A program made the translations under genes and the position numbers. The notes under the pieces are model-generated. The model did not search any database. It was given only the letters and a program-made list of their open reading frames with translations, and was not told where the DNA came from. From Streptomyces caniferus (GTDB lineage Bacteria; Actinomycetota; Actinomycetes; Streptomycetales; Streptomycetaceae), in NCBI RefSeq assembly GCF_009811555.1, contig NZ_BLIN01000005.1, positions 4,411,501 to 4,475,500 of the forward strand: 64,000 nucleotides of DNA, given 5' to 3'. This document shows positions 24,370 through 32,155 of this stretch, piece by piece (position 1 is the stretch's first letter; every line of letters begins with the position of its first letter).

Positions 24370-25403
24370 TCACCACGTCCCTCGGTCCAGTCCGACTCCC
24401 ACTGGAGGCGGGCGACGGTGTCCAGGATCCGGTCCACGCCGGGCAGATGGTGCCGCTCCAGCATGGGCGGCGGGTAGGGGATGTCGAAGCCGGCGACACG
24501 CAGGACCGGCGCCTCCAGGTGGTGGAAGCAGCGCTCGGTGATCCGTGCGGCGATCTCCCCTCCGGGACCGCCGAACCCGTTGGACTCATGGACGACCACG
24601 GCCCGTCCGGTCCGTCGCACCGACGCGCAGACCGTGTCGTCGTCGAACGGCATCAACGAGCGCAGATCGACCACTTCCAGATCCCAGCCCTCGGCGACGG
24701 CGGCCTCGGCGGCCTCCATGCAGACCGGCAGAGACGGGCCGTACGTGATCAGTGTGGCGCTGCTGCCGCGGCGCCGGACCGCGGCCCGGCCCAGGGGCGC
24801 GACCTCGGTGGGCGCGTCGGGCGACCAGTCGGCCTTGGACCAGTACAGGCGCTTGGGCTCCAGGAAGACGACCGGGTCGTCGGAGGCGATGGCGGCGCGC
24901 AGCAGCCCATAGGCGTCCTCGACGGTCGCCGGGGTGACGACCTGGAGCCCGGGGGTGGCGAGGTAGTACGCCTCGGAGGAGTCGCTGTGGTGCTCGACGC
25001 CGCCGATGCCGCCGCCGTACGGGATGCGGATGGTCAGCGGCATCGTCAGCGCACCGCGGGTGCGGTTGCGCATCCGGGCCACATGGCTGATCAGCTGCTC
25101 GAACGCGGGATAGGCGAAGGCGTCGAACTGCATCTCGACGACCGGTCGCAGCCCGTACATCGCCATCCCGACGGCGGTGCCCAGGATGCCGGCCTCGGCG
25201 AGCGCGGTGTCGGTGCAGCGGTCCTCGCCGAACTCCTTGGCGAGGCCGTCGGTGACCCGGAAGACGCCGCCGAGGGCGCCGACATCCTCGCCCATGACAT
25301 GCACGGACGGGTCGTCGGCCATGGCGTCGCGCAGCGCGCGGGTCAGCGCCTGCGCCATGGTGGCGGGCTTGCGCGCGGTCGCCGGAGCGGCGGTGGTCGT
25401 CAT
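24366..25403 (-). CDS. bkdB: branched-chain 2-oxoacid dehydrogenase E1 beta subunit (second operon)
   Basis: 345 residues, closely parallel to the E1 beta at 6.6-7.6 kb. It has MGEDVGALGGVFRVTDGLAKEFGEDR, the subunit-interface segment GGIGGVEHHSDSSEAYY and LEAPVLRVAGFDIPYPPPMLE. The distinctive part is a Thr/Ala-rich N-terminus of 16 residues. Its start overlaps the E1 alpha stop by 4 nt, and its stop overlaps the E2 start, so all three subunits of this operon are translationally coupled, more tightly than in bkd operon 1. Confidence 0.93.
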   Translation of the reverse strand: MTTTAAPATARKPATMAQALTRALRDAMADDPSVHVMGEDVGALGGVFRVTDGLAKEFGEDRCTDTALAEAGILGTAVGMAMYGLRPVVEMQFDAFAYPAFEQLISHVARMRNRTRGALTMPLTIRIPYGGGIGGVEHHSDSSEAYYLATPGLQVVTPATVEDAYGLLRAAIASDDPVVFLEPKRLYWSKADWSPDAPTEVAPLGRAAVRRRGSSATLITYGPSLPVCMEAAEAAVAEGWDLEVVDLRSLMPFDDDTVCASVRRTGRAVVVHESNGFGGPGGEIAARITERCFHHLEAPVLRVAGFDIPYPPPMLERHHLPGVDRILDTVARLQWESDWTEGRGE

Positions 25404-26593
25404 GGCCTGGCCTCCTCGGCGGAGCCTTCGGCACCCGCTGCTTCCTCGGTGTGTCCGTTGGCCTCGGCGTCCAGCTCGGCGCGCAGCAGTGCCGCCTGGG
25501 CGCGCAGTTGGCTGGTCTGCTCGGCGAATACGTCGGTGAACAGATCCATCGGGTCCAGCTCCGGGTCGGCGTTCATCCGCTCCCGGAGGTCGGCGGCCAG
25601 CTCCTCTGCGCCGTCGCGGGTGGCACCGACGAATGCGTCGGTGAGCAGATCGCGGGCTGCCAGCTCATGTTCCAGAAGGGCTATCGGATCGTGGGCCCGC
25701 CAGGTCTCCACCTCGGCATCGCTGCGGTAGCGGGTGGCGTCGTCGGCGTTGGTGTGTGCCTCGATGCGATAGGTGACCGCCTCGACGAGGGTGGGACCGC
25801 CACCCCTGCGGGCGCGCTCCACGGCCTCGGTCAGCACCTCGTGCATGGCGGGCGCGTCATTCCCGTCGACCAGGCGGCCCGGCATGCCGTATCCGACCGC
25901 CTTGTGGGCGAGGGACGGCGCCGCGGTCTGCTTGGCCAGCGGCACGGAGATCGCGAAGCCGTTGTTCTGGACGAGGAAGACCACCGGCGCCTGCCACACC
26001 GCCGCGAAGTTCAGCGCCTCGTGGAAGTCGCCCTCGCTCGTGCCGCCGTCGCCCACCATGGCCAGCGCCACCACCTCGTCGCCCTTCAGGCGGGCGGCGT
26101 GCGCCAGGCCCACCGCATGGGGGAGCTGGGTGGCGAGCGGCGTGCACAGGGGGGCGATGCGGTGTTCGTGCGGGTCGTAGCCGTTGTGCCAGTCACCGCG
26201 CAGCAGCGTCAGCGCCTGTACGGGGTCAAGGCCGCGGGCCACGGCGGCGAGGGTGTCGCGGTAGCTGGGGAAGAGCCAGTCCCTCTCTTCGAGGGCGAGC
26301 GCCGCGGCGACCTCGCAGGCCTCCTGGCCCGTGGACGACGGGTAGACCGCCAGGCGTCCCTGCCGGGTCAGGGCCGTGGCCTGGGCGTTGTACCGGCGGC
26401 CGCGCACGAGCTGGGTGTACAGCCGGGTCAGCAGTCCGGAGTCGAGCCGGGCCGCGGCATCCGTACCCAGGAGGCGGTACGGCTCCTCGTCGGGCAGGAG
26501 GGGCGCGGGGTCGACGCGCGGCCGCCAGGTGGGCGGGGGCCCGGCCAGGCTGCTCTTGTTCCTGCTGCTGCCTGGCTGCTCAAGGACCGTCAT
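25400..26593 (-). CDS. bkdA: branched-chain 2-oxoacid dehydrogenase E1 alpha subunit (second operon)
   Basis: 397 residues from the ATG at 26593, preceded by AGGAGG at 8 nt. Thiamine pyrophosphate motif VGDGGTSEGDFHEALNFAAVWQAPVVFLVQNN is intact, and the phospho-loop equivalent RIEAHTNADDATRYR is present. It lacks the lysine-rich N-terminus of the operon-1 subunit and has instead a 35-residue acidic C-terminus. It is the first gene of bkd operon 2, divergent from bkdR across a 225-bp regulatory region. Confidence 0.93.
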   Translation of the reverse strand: MTVLEQPGSSRNKSSLAGPPPTWRPRVDPAPLLPDEEPYRLLGTDAAARLDSGLLTRLYTQLVRGRRYNAQATALTRQGRLAVYPSSTGQEACEVAAALALEERDWLFPSYRDTLAAVARGLDPVQALTLLRGDWHNGYDPHEHRIAPLCTPLATQLPHAVGLAHAARLKGDEVVALAMVGDGGTSEGDFHEALNFAAVWQAPVVFLVQNNGFAISVPLAKQTAAPSLAHKAVGYGMPGRLVDGNDAPAMHEVLTEAVERARRGGGPTLVEAVTYRIEAHTNADDATRYRSDAEVETWRAHDPIALLEHELAARDLLTDAFVGATRDGAEELAADLRERMNADPELDPMDLFTDVFAEQTSQLRAQAALLRAELDAEANGHTEEAAGAEGSAEEARP

Positions 26594-26703
26594 GTCGAGC
26601 ACCTCCTCGGATCGAAGGGGTGGCGCGATGCGCCGCATGTGGGTGGTGGGCGGACGGCGGGTGGGCAGGATGGAATCGGCCAGGGCGGGTACCGCCCTGC
26701 CCT

Positions 26704-26717
26704 ACCGATTGTTCGGT
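26704..26717. promoter_or_regulatory. TetR-type operator copy 1 (one mismatch), bkd2/bkdR region
   Basis: ACCGATTGTTCGGT has arms ACCGA/TCGGT with a 4-bp centre. It is identical in 13 of 14 bases to the exact 14-mer shared by the paaN/hydroxyacyl-CoA dehydrogenase and paaA promoters. It lies 111 bp upstream of the bkd2 E1 alpha start and 102 bp upstream of bkdR. Confidence 0.6.
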
Positions 26718-26751
26718 CGCCGATGCATTTTGGCTACAGGCGGGCTCAGCC

Positions 26752-26760
26752 TGTGGACAA
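26752..26760 (-). other. DnaA box (perfect Streptomyces consensus)
   Basis: TGTGGACAA, the complement of TTGTCCACA. A second, weaker box (TTCTCCACA, 26765-26773) follows in opposite orientation, giving an inverted CTGTGGA...TCCACAG pair in the bkd2/bkdR intergenic region. Confidence 0.55.
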
Positions 26761-26818
26761 ACGGTTCTCCACAGCTTGAGATGAAGGCAGGGCGTCCACG
26801 AAGGGGAGGCGGGACCAT

Positions 26819-27343
26819 ATGCCGGACGAACAGATGGCCAGTTCCAGCGGGCAGCCGCCCGCGGCGCCCGCCCCCGCTCCGCCACCGCCGGCCGCGCGCC
26901 CGCTGGACACCATCGACCGTTCGATCCTGCGCATGCTGCAGACCGACGGCAGGGCCTCGATACGCTCCGTGGCCGAGCGGGTGCACGTCTCGCGCGCCAA
27001 CGCCTACGCACGGATCAACCGGCTGATCGACGACGGTGTGATCCGCGGCTTCAGCGCCCTCATCGATCAGGAACGCGCAGGTCAGGGTGCCTCGGCATAC
27101 ATCACGCTGAAGATCGTGCAGAACTCCTGGCGAACCGTTCGCAAGCAGCTCACGGCGCTGCCGGGGGCCACCCACATCGCGCTGGTCAGCGGCGATTTCG
27201 ATGTGCTGCTCCTGGTCCACACCAAGGACAACCGGGAGCTGCGGGAGCTGGTCCTCACCCGTATCCAGTCGATACCGGAGGTGCTCAGCACCCGTACCCT
27301 GCTGGTGTTCGAGGAGACCGACCTCGGCCCCGAGGACGACTGA
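26819..27343 (+). CDS. bkdR: Lrp/AsnC family regulator of the bkd genes
   Basis: 174 residues. A Pro/Ala-rich leader of about 28 residues precedes the AsnC HTH (DTIDRSILRMLQTDGRASIRSVAERVHVSRANAYARINRLIDDGVIRGF). A C-terminal RAM/ACT-like domain follows (ITLKIVQNSWRTVRKQLTALPGATHIALVSGDFDVLLLVH) that binds amino acids and mediates oligomerisation. Divergent from bkdA; bkdR in Streptomyces is known to control bkd transcription and itself. The ATG at 26819 has AGGGGAGG about 10 nt upstream. Confidence 0.9.
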   Translation: MPDEQMASSSGQPPAAPAPAPPPPAARPLDTIDRSILRMLQTDGRASIRSVAERVHVSRANAYARINRLIDDGVIRGFSALIDQERAGQGASAYITLKIVQNSWRTVRKQLTALPGATHIALVSGDFDVLLLVHTKDNRELRELVLTRIQSIPEVLSTRTLLVFEETDLGPEDD

Positions 27344-27466
27344 CCCGTACGGCGCGTCCAGGACGGCCGCGCCGGGCGCAGAGGCCTGCGGGACGGCGGA
27401 CCCGGAGCGCGTCCGGTGAAAGGTTCCTACACCCGGCGGCGGCTCGCAGACCGGCGCCGCCGCAGG

Positions 27467-28057
27467 TCAGGGCCTGCGCAGCCCCGAGAACGCCGTGCGC
27501 ACCACGGCCTCGGCCACCTCGTCACGGCTCACCGCGCCGCCCCGCCCCGGCCGGTACCACTCCACAATCGAGTTGATCATGCCGAAGAGCAGACGGGTGG
27601 CCAGCCGGATGTCCACGTCGTCCCGGAGGTCGCCCTCGGCGGCGGCCTGCTTGAGCAGGTCCGAGACCTTGTGGTCGAACTCCCGGCGGCGCTCCATGGC
27701 CCACCGCTCGGTGTCCGTGTTCCCGCGCACCCGCAACAACAGCGTCACGTAGGGGAGTTCGTCCATCAGCACCTCGGCCACGCGCCGGGTGACATGCTCC
27801 AGCCGCTCGATCGCCCGCCCCTGAAGGGCGCCCGGCTCCGCCAGCACACCGAAGAGCCCGTCCAGGGCGCGGCTTATGGCGCGGCGCAGCAGCTCTTCCT
27901 TACTGCGGACATGGTGGTAGATCGAGGACTTCGAGATGCCGGCCGCTTGGGAGAGGTGCTCCATGGAGGTGCCGTCGTAGCCGCGCTCGATGAACACCTC
28001 GACGGCGACCGCGAGCAGCGAATCGGGCGTATAGGTGTCGCGCTTGGCCATGGTCAT
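27467..28057 (-). CDS. TetR family regulator (PaaR-like)
   Basis: 196 residues from the ATG at 28057 (AAGGTG upstream; the ATG at 28051 is an alternative). N-terminal HTH with LLAVAVEVFIERGYDGTSMEHLSQAAGISKSSIYHHVRSKEELL and a helical ligand domain of the FadR/PaaR kind ending DEVAEAVVRTAFSGLRRP. The start sits 2 nt after the stop of the hydroxyacyl-CoA dehydrogenase gene, so the two are co-transcribed. TetR-type PaaR proteins in other bacteria repress phenylacetate genes and are released by phenylacetyl-CoA. A shared 14-bp palindrome in three nearby promoters is the likely operator. Confidence 0.88.
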   Translation of the reverse strand: MTMAKRDTYTPDSLLAVAVEVFIERGYDGTSMEHLSQAAGISKSSIYHHVRSKEELLRRAISRALDGLFGVLAEPGALQGRAIERLEHVTRRVAEVLMDELPYVTLLLRVRGNTDTERWAMERRREFDHKVSDLLKQAAAEGDLRDDVDIRLATRLLFGMINSIVEWYRPGRGGAVSRDEVAEAVVRTAFSGLRRP

Positions 28058-28059
28058 GA

Positions 28060-29580
28060 TTAGAGCACCTTGTCCTCGAGGTCCGCACGGCGCCGTAGCG
28101 CCCAGGACGGTACGTAGCGTCCACCGGCATTCTGGTGGTGCATCGAGTCCAGCAGGTCCCACACCCACTGGGCACCGAGCCGCTCGGCCCACTCCATGGG
28201 ACCGCCGGGGTAATTCACGCCCAGCCGCATGGCCGTGTCGATGTCCTCGGGAGTCGCGACCCCACGGGCCGCCGCGTCCACGGCGAAGTCGATGATCATC
28301 GCGATCGTCCGGGCGACGATCATCCCGGGTACGTCCTCGATGACGCTGACCTGCTTTCCCAGCGCCTGGAACAGCCCGACCGCCTCGGCGAGGTCGGCCT
28401 CGGAGACCGCCGCCGAGGCCGCCAGGGCGATCCGGGTGGCGGCTCGGTAGTCCAGGGAGAGGTCGAAGCGGATGTACTTCCCGTAGGCGTTGGACGTCGC
28501 CGGATAGCCGTTGGTCAGCGCCAGACAGGCCCCGCCGGGCAACCGGAGGAAGCCCTCCGACTCCCCCGGCGTCCGGTCGCGGGTGACCTTGATGCCCGCT
28601 TCCTCGATGAGCTCGCGCAGCACCACCGCGGGGCCGGGCAGCTTCGCATGCAGGCCTACGGACGCGGGCGGGGGGCAGGGCCCCGCGGTCTGCGGTTCGG
28701 GGCGGCTCGCGCCCTCGGAGTAGTCGAACCATCCCCGCCCCGCCTTGCGGCCGTGCAGCCCGGACTCGACCAGCCGGCGCTGCGCCAGGGAGGGGGTGAA
28801 CTTGGGGTCCTGGAAGAAGGCCTGCCACACGGAGTGGGTGACCGCCTCGTTCACGTCCTGCCCGATGAGGTCGGTCAGTTCGAAGGGCCCCATCTTGAAG
28901 CCGGCGCCGTCGCGCAGCACCGCATCGATGGTGGCCGGGTCGGCGACCCGCTCCTCGTAGGCGCGCAGGGCTTCGGCGTAGAAGGGGCGCGCGATGCGGT
29001 TGACCAGGAAACCGGGGGTGTCCGTACAGCGCACCGGCTTCTTGCCCCAGGCCGCGGCGGTGTCGTACGCGGTGGTGGCGGCCGCCTCGTCGGTGGCGAA
29101 GCCGCTGACCACCTCGACCAGGGGGAGCAGCGGCGCGGGGTTGAAGAAGTGCATGCCCAGGCAGCGGCCGGGGTGGCGCAGCCGGCCCGCGACCGCGGTC
29201 ACGGACAGCGACGAGGTGTTGGTGGCCAGCAGGCAGTCCGCCGCCACGATGTCCTCCAGGGCGGTGAAGAGCTCCTGCTTGGCGGGGAGTTGTTCCAGGA
29301 TCGCCTCGATGACCAGTGCGGCGTCGGCCAGCTCCGCGAGGTCGGTGGCGGGGGAGAGGCGCTCGCGGGCGGCATCCCGCTCCTCCGCCGTGATCCGGCC
29401 CTTTTCGACGAGCCGGTCCAGCCGCCGCTCGATCGCCTCGGCCGCCTGTCCGGCGCGCCCGGGAGCGGTGTCGTAGAGACGTACCGGATGGCCCGCGACC
29501 AGCGCCACCTGCGCGATTCCCTGCCCCATGGTGCCGGTGCCCACCACTGCCACGGTGCTGCTGGTTCCGATTGCCGTCAT
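28060..29580 (-). CDS. paaH: 3-hydroxyacyl-CoA dehydrogenase (PaaH type)
   Basis: 506 residues. The NAD-binding Rossmann domain opens VAVVGTGTMGQGIAQVALVAGHPVRLYD, with the second signature LGMHFFNPAPLLPLVEVV and the dimerisation domain DTPGFLVNRIARP. After residue about 290 a second, divergent 3HCDH C-terminal module follows (FDLSLDYRAATRIALAASAAVSEADL ... LGVNYPGGPMEWAERLG). That layout and length match PaaH, which oxidises 3-hydroxyadipyl-CoA in phenylacetate degradation. First gene of a two-gene operon with the TetR regulator; divergent from paaN. Confidence 0.88.
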   Translation of the reverse strand: MTAIGTSSTVAVVGTGTMGQGIAQVALVAGHPVRLYDTAPGRAGQAAEAIERRLDRLVEKGRITAEERDAARERLSPATDLAELADAALVIEAILEQLPAKQELFTALEDIVAADCLLATNTSSLSVTAVAGRLRHPGRCLGMHFFNPAPLLPLVEVVSGFATDEAAATTAYDTAAAWGKKPVRCTDTPGFLVNRIARPFYAEALRAYEERVADPATIDAVLRDGAGFKMGPFELTDLIGQDVNEAVTHSVWQAFFQDPKFTPSLAQRRLVESGLHGRKAGRGWFDYSEGASRPEPQTAGPCPPPASVGLHAKLPGPAVVLRELIEEAGIKVTRDRTPGESEGFLRLPGGACLALTNGYPATSNAYGKYIRFDLSLDYRAATRIALAASAAVSEADLAEAVGLFQALGKQVSVIEDVPGMIVARTIAMIIDFAVDAAARGVATPEDIDTAMRLGVNYPGGPMEWAERLGAQWVWDLLDSMHHQNAGGRYVPSWALRRRADLEDKVL

Positions 29581-29637
29581 GCCAGCTGATCCTCCCCGAC
29601 CGACTTTTCCACAGGCTGGCCGGGCCCTCTTGCCCCG

Positions 29638-29651
29638 ACCGATCGTTCGGT
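29638..29651. promoter_or_regulatory. TetR-type operator copy 2, paaH/paaN divergent promoter
   Basis: ACCGATCGTTCGGT, with arms ACCGA/TCGGT. It is an exact reverse complement of the copy at 34356 and one base different from that at 26704. It lies 58 bp before the paaH start and 77 bp before the paaN start, where a repressor would block both genes. Confidence 0.75.
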
Positions 29652-29727
29652 TACTCTAACTCTGTTGCCCTGTGCGCACCCAGCCCTTATCCGCTCTCCG
29701 CCCAGCTCGACGAGGAGTTGGTCATCG

Positions 29728-31410
29728 ATGGCCGCCGAAATGACCGCAGCGCAGTTGATCGAGAAGCACCGCCCGAACCTCGACCAGGCGCTGGAGGCGA
29801 TCCGCACCCGCGCCTACTGGTCCCCGCACCCCGAGCACCCGAAGGCGTACGGCGAGAGTGCCGCGCCCGACGGGCTGGCCGCCTTCGAGGCGCTGCGCGG
29901 GCGGCGTTTCGAGCTCGACCAGCCCGGCACGGACGACTGGACGGGCGAGGAAGTCTCTCCGTACGGCCTGAAGTTGGACATCAGCTATCCGCACCCGGAT
30001 GTCGACGTACTGCTGCCGGCCATGCGCGCCACGATCCCCGTTTGGCGGGACGCCGGCCCCGAGACGCGTGCGGCGGTGTGTCTGGAGATCCTGGCCCGGA
30101 TCAGCGCCCGTACCCATGAGTTCGCGCAGGCCGTGATGCACACCAGCGGCCAGGCCTTCATGATGGCGTTCCAGGCGGGCGGCCCGCACGCCCAGGACCG
30201 CGGTCTGGAGGCGGTGGCGTATGCGTACGCCGAGCAGGTCCGCATCCCGGAGCAGGCGCCGTGGTCCAAGCCGCAGGGCAAGCGCGACCCGCTCGAGCTG
30301 ACCAAGAGCTTCACGGCCGTGCCGCGCGGCGTCGCCCTGATGATCGGCTGCAACACTTTCCCGACCTGGAACGGCTACCCGGGCCTGTTCGCCTCGCTGG
30401 CGACCGGCAACCCGGTGCTGGTCAAGCCGCACCCGCGCGCCGTGCTGCCGCTGGCGCTGACCGTCAAGGTGGCCCGCGAGGTGCTCGCCGAGGCCGGTTT
30501 CCCCGCCGACCTGGTGTGCCTGGCCGTGGACAGGCCGGACGAGGGCCTGGCCAAGACGCTGGCCGTCCGCCCCGAGGTCCGCATCATCGACTACACCGGC
30601 TCGACCGCCTTCGGCGACTGGCTGGAGACGCACGCCCGGCAGGCGCAGGTCTTCACGGAGAAGGCCGGCGTCAACACCGTCGTCATCGAATCCACCGATG
30701 ACTACAAGGGCATGCTCAGCAACCTCGCCTTCTCCCTGTCCCTCTACAGCGGCCAGATGTGCACCACCCCGCAGAATCTGCTGATCCCGCGCGACGGCAT
30801 CACCACGGACGCCGGTCCGAAGTCGTACGACGAGGTGGTCAGCGATCTGGCGGGCGCGGTGAGCGGACTGCTGGGCGACGACGCACGGGCCAACGCCCTG
30901 CTGGGCGCCATCGTCAATCCGCAGGTCAAGGAGCGGATCGACGCGGCCGCCGGGCTCGGCGAGGTGGCGCTGGCCTCCCGTGAGGTGGCCAACCCCGAAT
31001 TCCCCGGGGCCACGGTCCGGACGCCGGTGATCGTCAAACTGGACGGCGCCAAGCCGGACTCCGAGGCGGCCTACCTGTCGGAGTGCTTCGGCCCGGTCTC
31101 CTTCGCGGTGGCCGTGGGTTCCGCGGCCGACGCGGTCGACCTGCTGCGGCGCACGGTCCGGGAGAAGGGCGCCATGACGGTCGGCGCGTACACCACCTCC
31201 GCCGAGGTCGAGCAGCTGGTGGAGGAGGCCTGCCTGGAGGAGTGCGCCCAGCTGTCGCTGAACCTGACCGGCGGGGTCTATGTGAACCAGACCGCGGCGT
31301 TCTCGGACTTCCATGGCTCGGGCGGCAACCCGGCGGCCAATGCGGCGCTGTGCGACGGCGCCTTCGTGGCCGGCCGCTTCCGCACGGTGCAGGTGCGACG
31401 GCCGGCGTGA
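29728..31410 (+). CDS. paaN: phenylacetic acid degradation protein PaaN (aldehyde dehydrogenase family)
   Basis: 560 residues of the aldehyde dehydrogenase superfamily. Nucleotide-binding region with NTFPTWNGYPGLFASLATGNPVLVKPHP, the DYTGSTAFGDWLE loop and the catalytic Cys region LYSGQMCTTPQNLLIP. The C-terminus FSDFHGSGGNPAANAALCDGAFVAGRFR is characteristic of the actinobacterial PaaN group (without the MaoC hydratase fusion of E. coli PaaZ). In this group it is linked to ring-cleavage aldehyde oxidation. The ATG at 29728 follows GAGGAG. Ends at a strong hairpin. Confidence 0.88.
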   Translation: MAAEMTAAQLIEKHRPNLDQALEAIRTRAYWSPHPEHPKAYGESAAPDGLAAFEALRGRRFELDQPGTDDWTGEEVSPYGLKLDISYPHPDVDVLLPAMRATIPVWRDAGPETRAAVCLEILARISARTHEFAQAVMHTSGQAFMMAFQAGGPHAQDRGLEAVAYAYAEQVRIPEQAPWSKPQGKRDPLELTKSFTAVPRGVALMIGCNTFPTWNGYPGLFASLATGNPVLVKPHPRAVLPLALTVKVAREVLAEAGFPADLVCLAVDRPDEGLAKTLAVRPEVRIIDYTGSTAFGDWLETHARQAQVFTEKAGVNTVVIESTDDYKGMLSNLAFSLSLYSGQMCTTPQNLLIPRDGITTDAGPKSYDEVVSDLAGAVSGLLGDDARANALLGAIVNPQVKERIDAAAGLGEVALASREVANPEFPGATVRTPVIVKLDGAKPDSEAAYLSECFGPVSFAVAVGSAADAVDLLRRTVREKGAMTVGAYTTSAEVEQLVEEACLEECAQLSLNLTGGVYVNQTAAFSDFHGSGGNPAANAALCDGAFVAGRFRTVQVRRPA

Positions 31411-31418
31411 TGGGCGAG

Positions 31419-31454
31419 GGCTACGGGCCGGGGGAATCTCTCCGGCCCGTAGCC
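31419..31454. terminator. bidirectional hairpin between paaN and SpoU
   Basis: 13-bp stem (GGCTACGGGCCGG paired with 31442-31454) with a 10-nt loop, in the 70-bp gap between convergent genes. It lacks a U-run, so it may act bidirectionally as GC-rich Streptomyces hairpins do. Confidence 0.65.
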
Positions 31455-31480
31455 GGGCGTCCGGCGGGGCCGGGGCTCCG

Positions 31481-32155
31481 TCAGAGGCCGTCCGGCCCCT
31501 CGATCCGCGCATGACGGCTGATCCAGGCATGCATCGCGATGGCGGCCGCGGCCCCCGCATTGATCGAGCGGGTCGAGCCGAACTGCGCGATCGAGCAGAC
31601 CAGTGAGGCATGCCGGCGCGCCTCCTCGGTCAGCCCCGGCCCCTCCTGGCCGAACAGCAGCACACAGCGCCGCGGCAGCTCGGTCGTCTCCAGCGGCACG
31701 GAGCCGGGGAGATTGTCGATCCCGATGATCGGCAGCTCCTCGGCAGCCGCCCAGGCGGTGAGGTCCGCGGTGTCCGGGTGGTGGCGGACGTGCTGGTAGC
31801 GATCGGTCACCATCGCGCCGCGGCGGTTCCAGCGGCGCTGCCCGACGATGTGGATCTCCTTGGCCAGGAACGCGTTCGCGGTCCGTACGACCGAGCCGAT
31901 GTTGAAGTCGTGGCCCCAGTTCTCGACCGCCACATGGAAGTCATGGCGACGGGTGTCGAGGTCGGCGACGATCGCCTCGCGCGTCCAGTAGCGGTAGTGG
32001 TCGACGACGTTGCGGCGGTCGCCGTGCGCGAGCAGCTCGGGATCCAGACGGGCGTCCTGGGGCCAGGGCTCCGGATGCGGTCCGACACCGATCTGGGTCC
32101 CGAACCCCTCGTCGTACTGGAGGGGCTCGGCGGGGGCGGTTTTCTCGCTGCTCAC
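31481..32155 (-). CDS. SpoU/TrmH family RNA 2'-O-methyltransferase
   Basis: 224 residues of the SPOUT fold. Motif 1 HDFNIGSVVRTANAFLAKEIHIVG, motif 2 CVLLFGQEGPGL and motif 3 SIAQFGSTRSINAGAAAAIAMHAW, which form the knotted SAM pocket. The target (tRNA position 18 or an rRNA ribose) cannot be told. The GTG start overlaps the stop of the HTTM gene (GTGA). It is therefore the last gene of a three-gene minus-strand unit with two membrane proteins, an unusual setting for an RNA methylase. Confidence 0.9.
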   Translation of the reverse strand: MSSEKTAPAEPLQYDEGFGTQIGVGPHPEPWPQDARLDPELLAHGDRRNVVDHYRYWTREAIVADLDTRRHDFHVAVENWGHDFNIGSVVRTANAFLAKEIHIVGQRRWNRRGAMVTDRYQHVRHHPDTADLTAWAAAEELPIIGIDNLPGSVPLETTELPRRCVLLFGQEGPGLTEEARRHASLVCSIAQFGSTRSINAGAAAAIAMHAWISRHARIEGPDGL

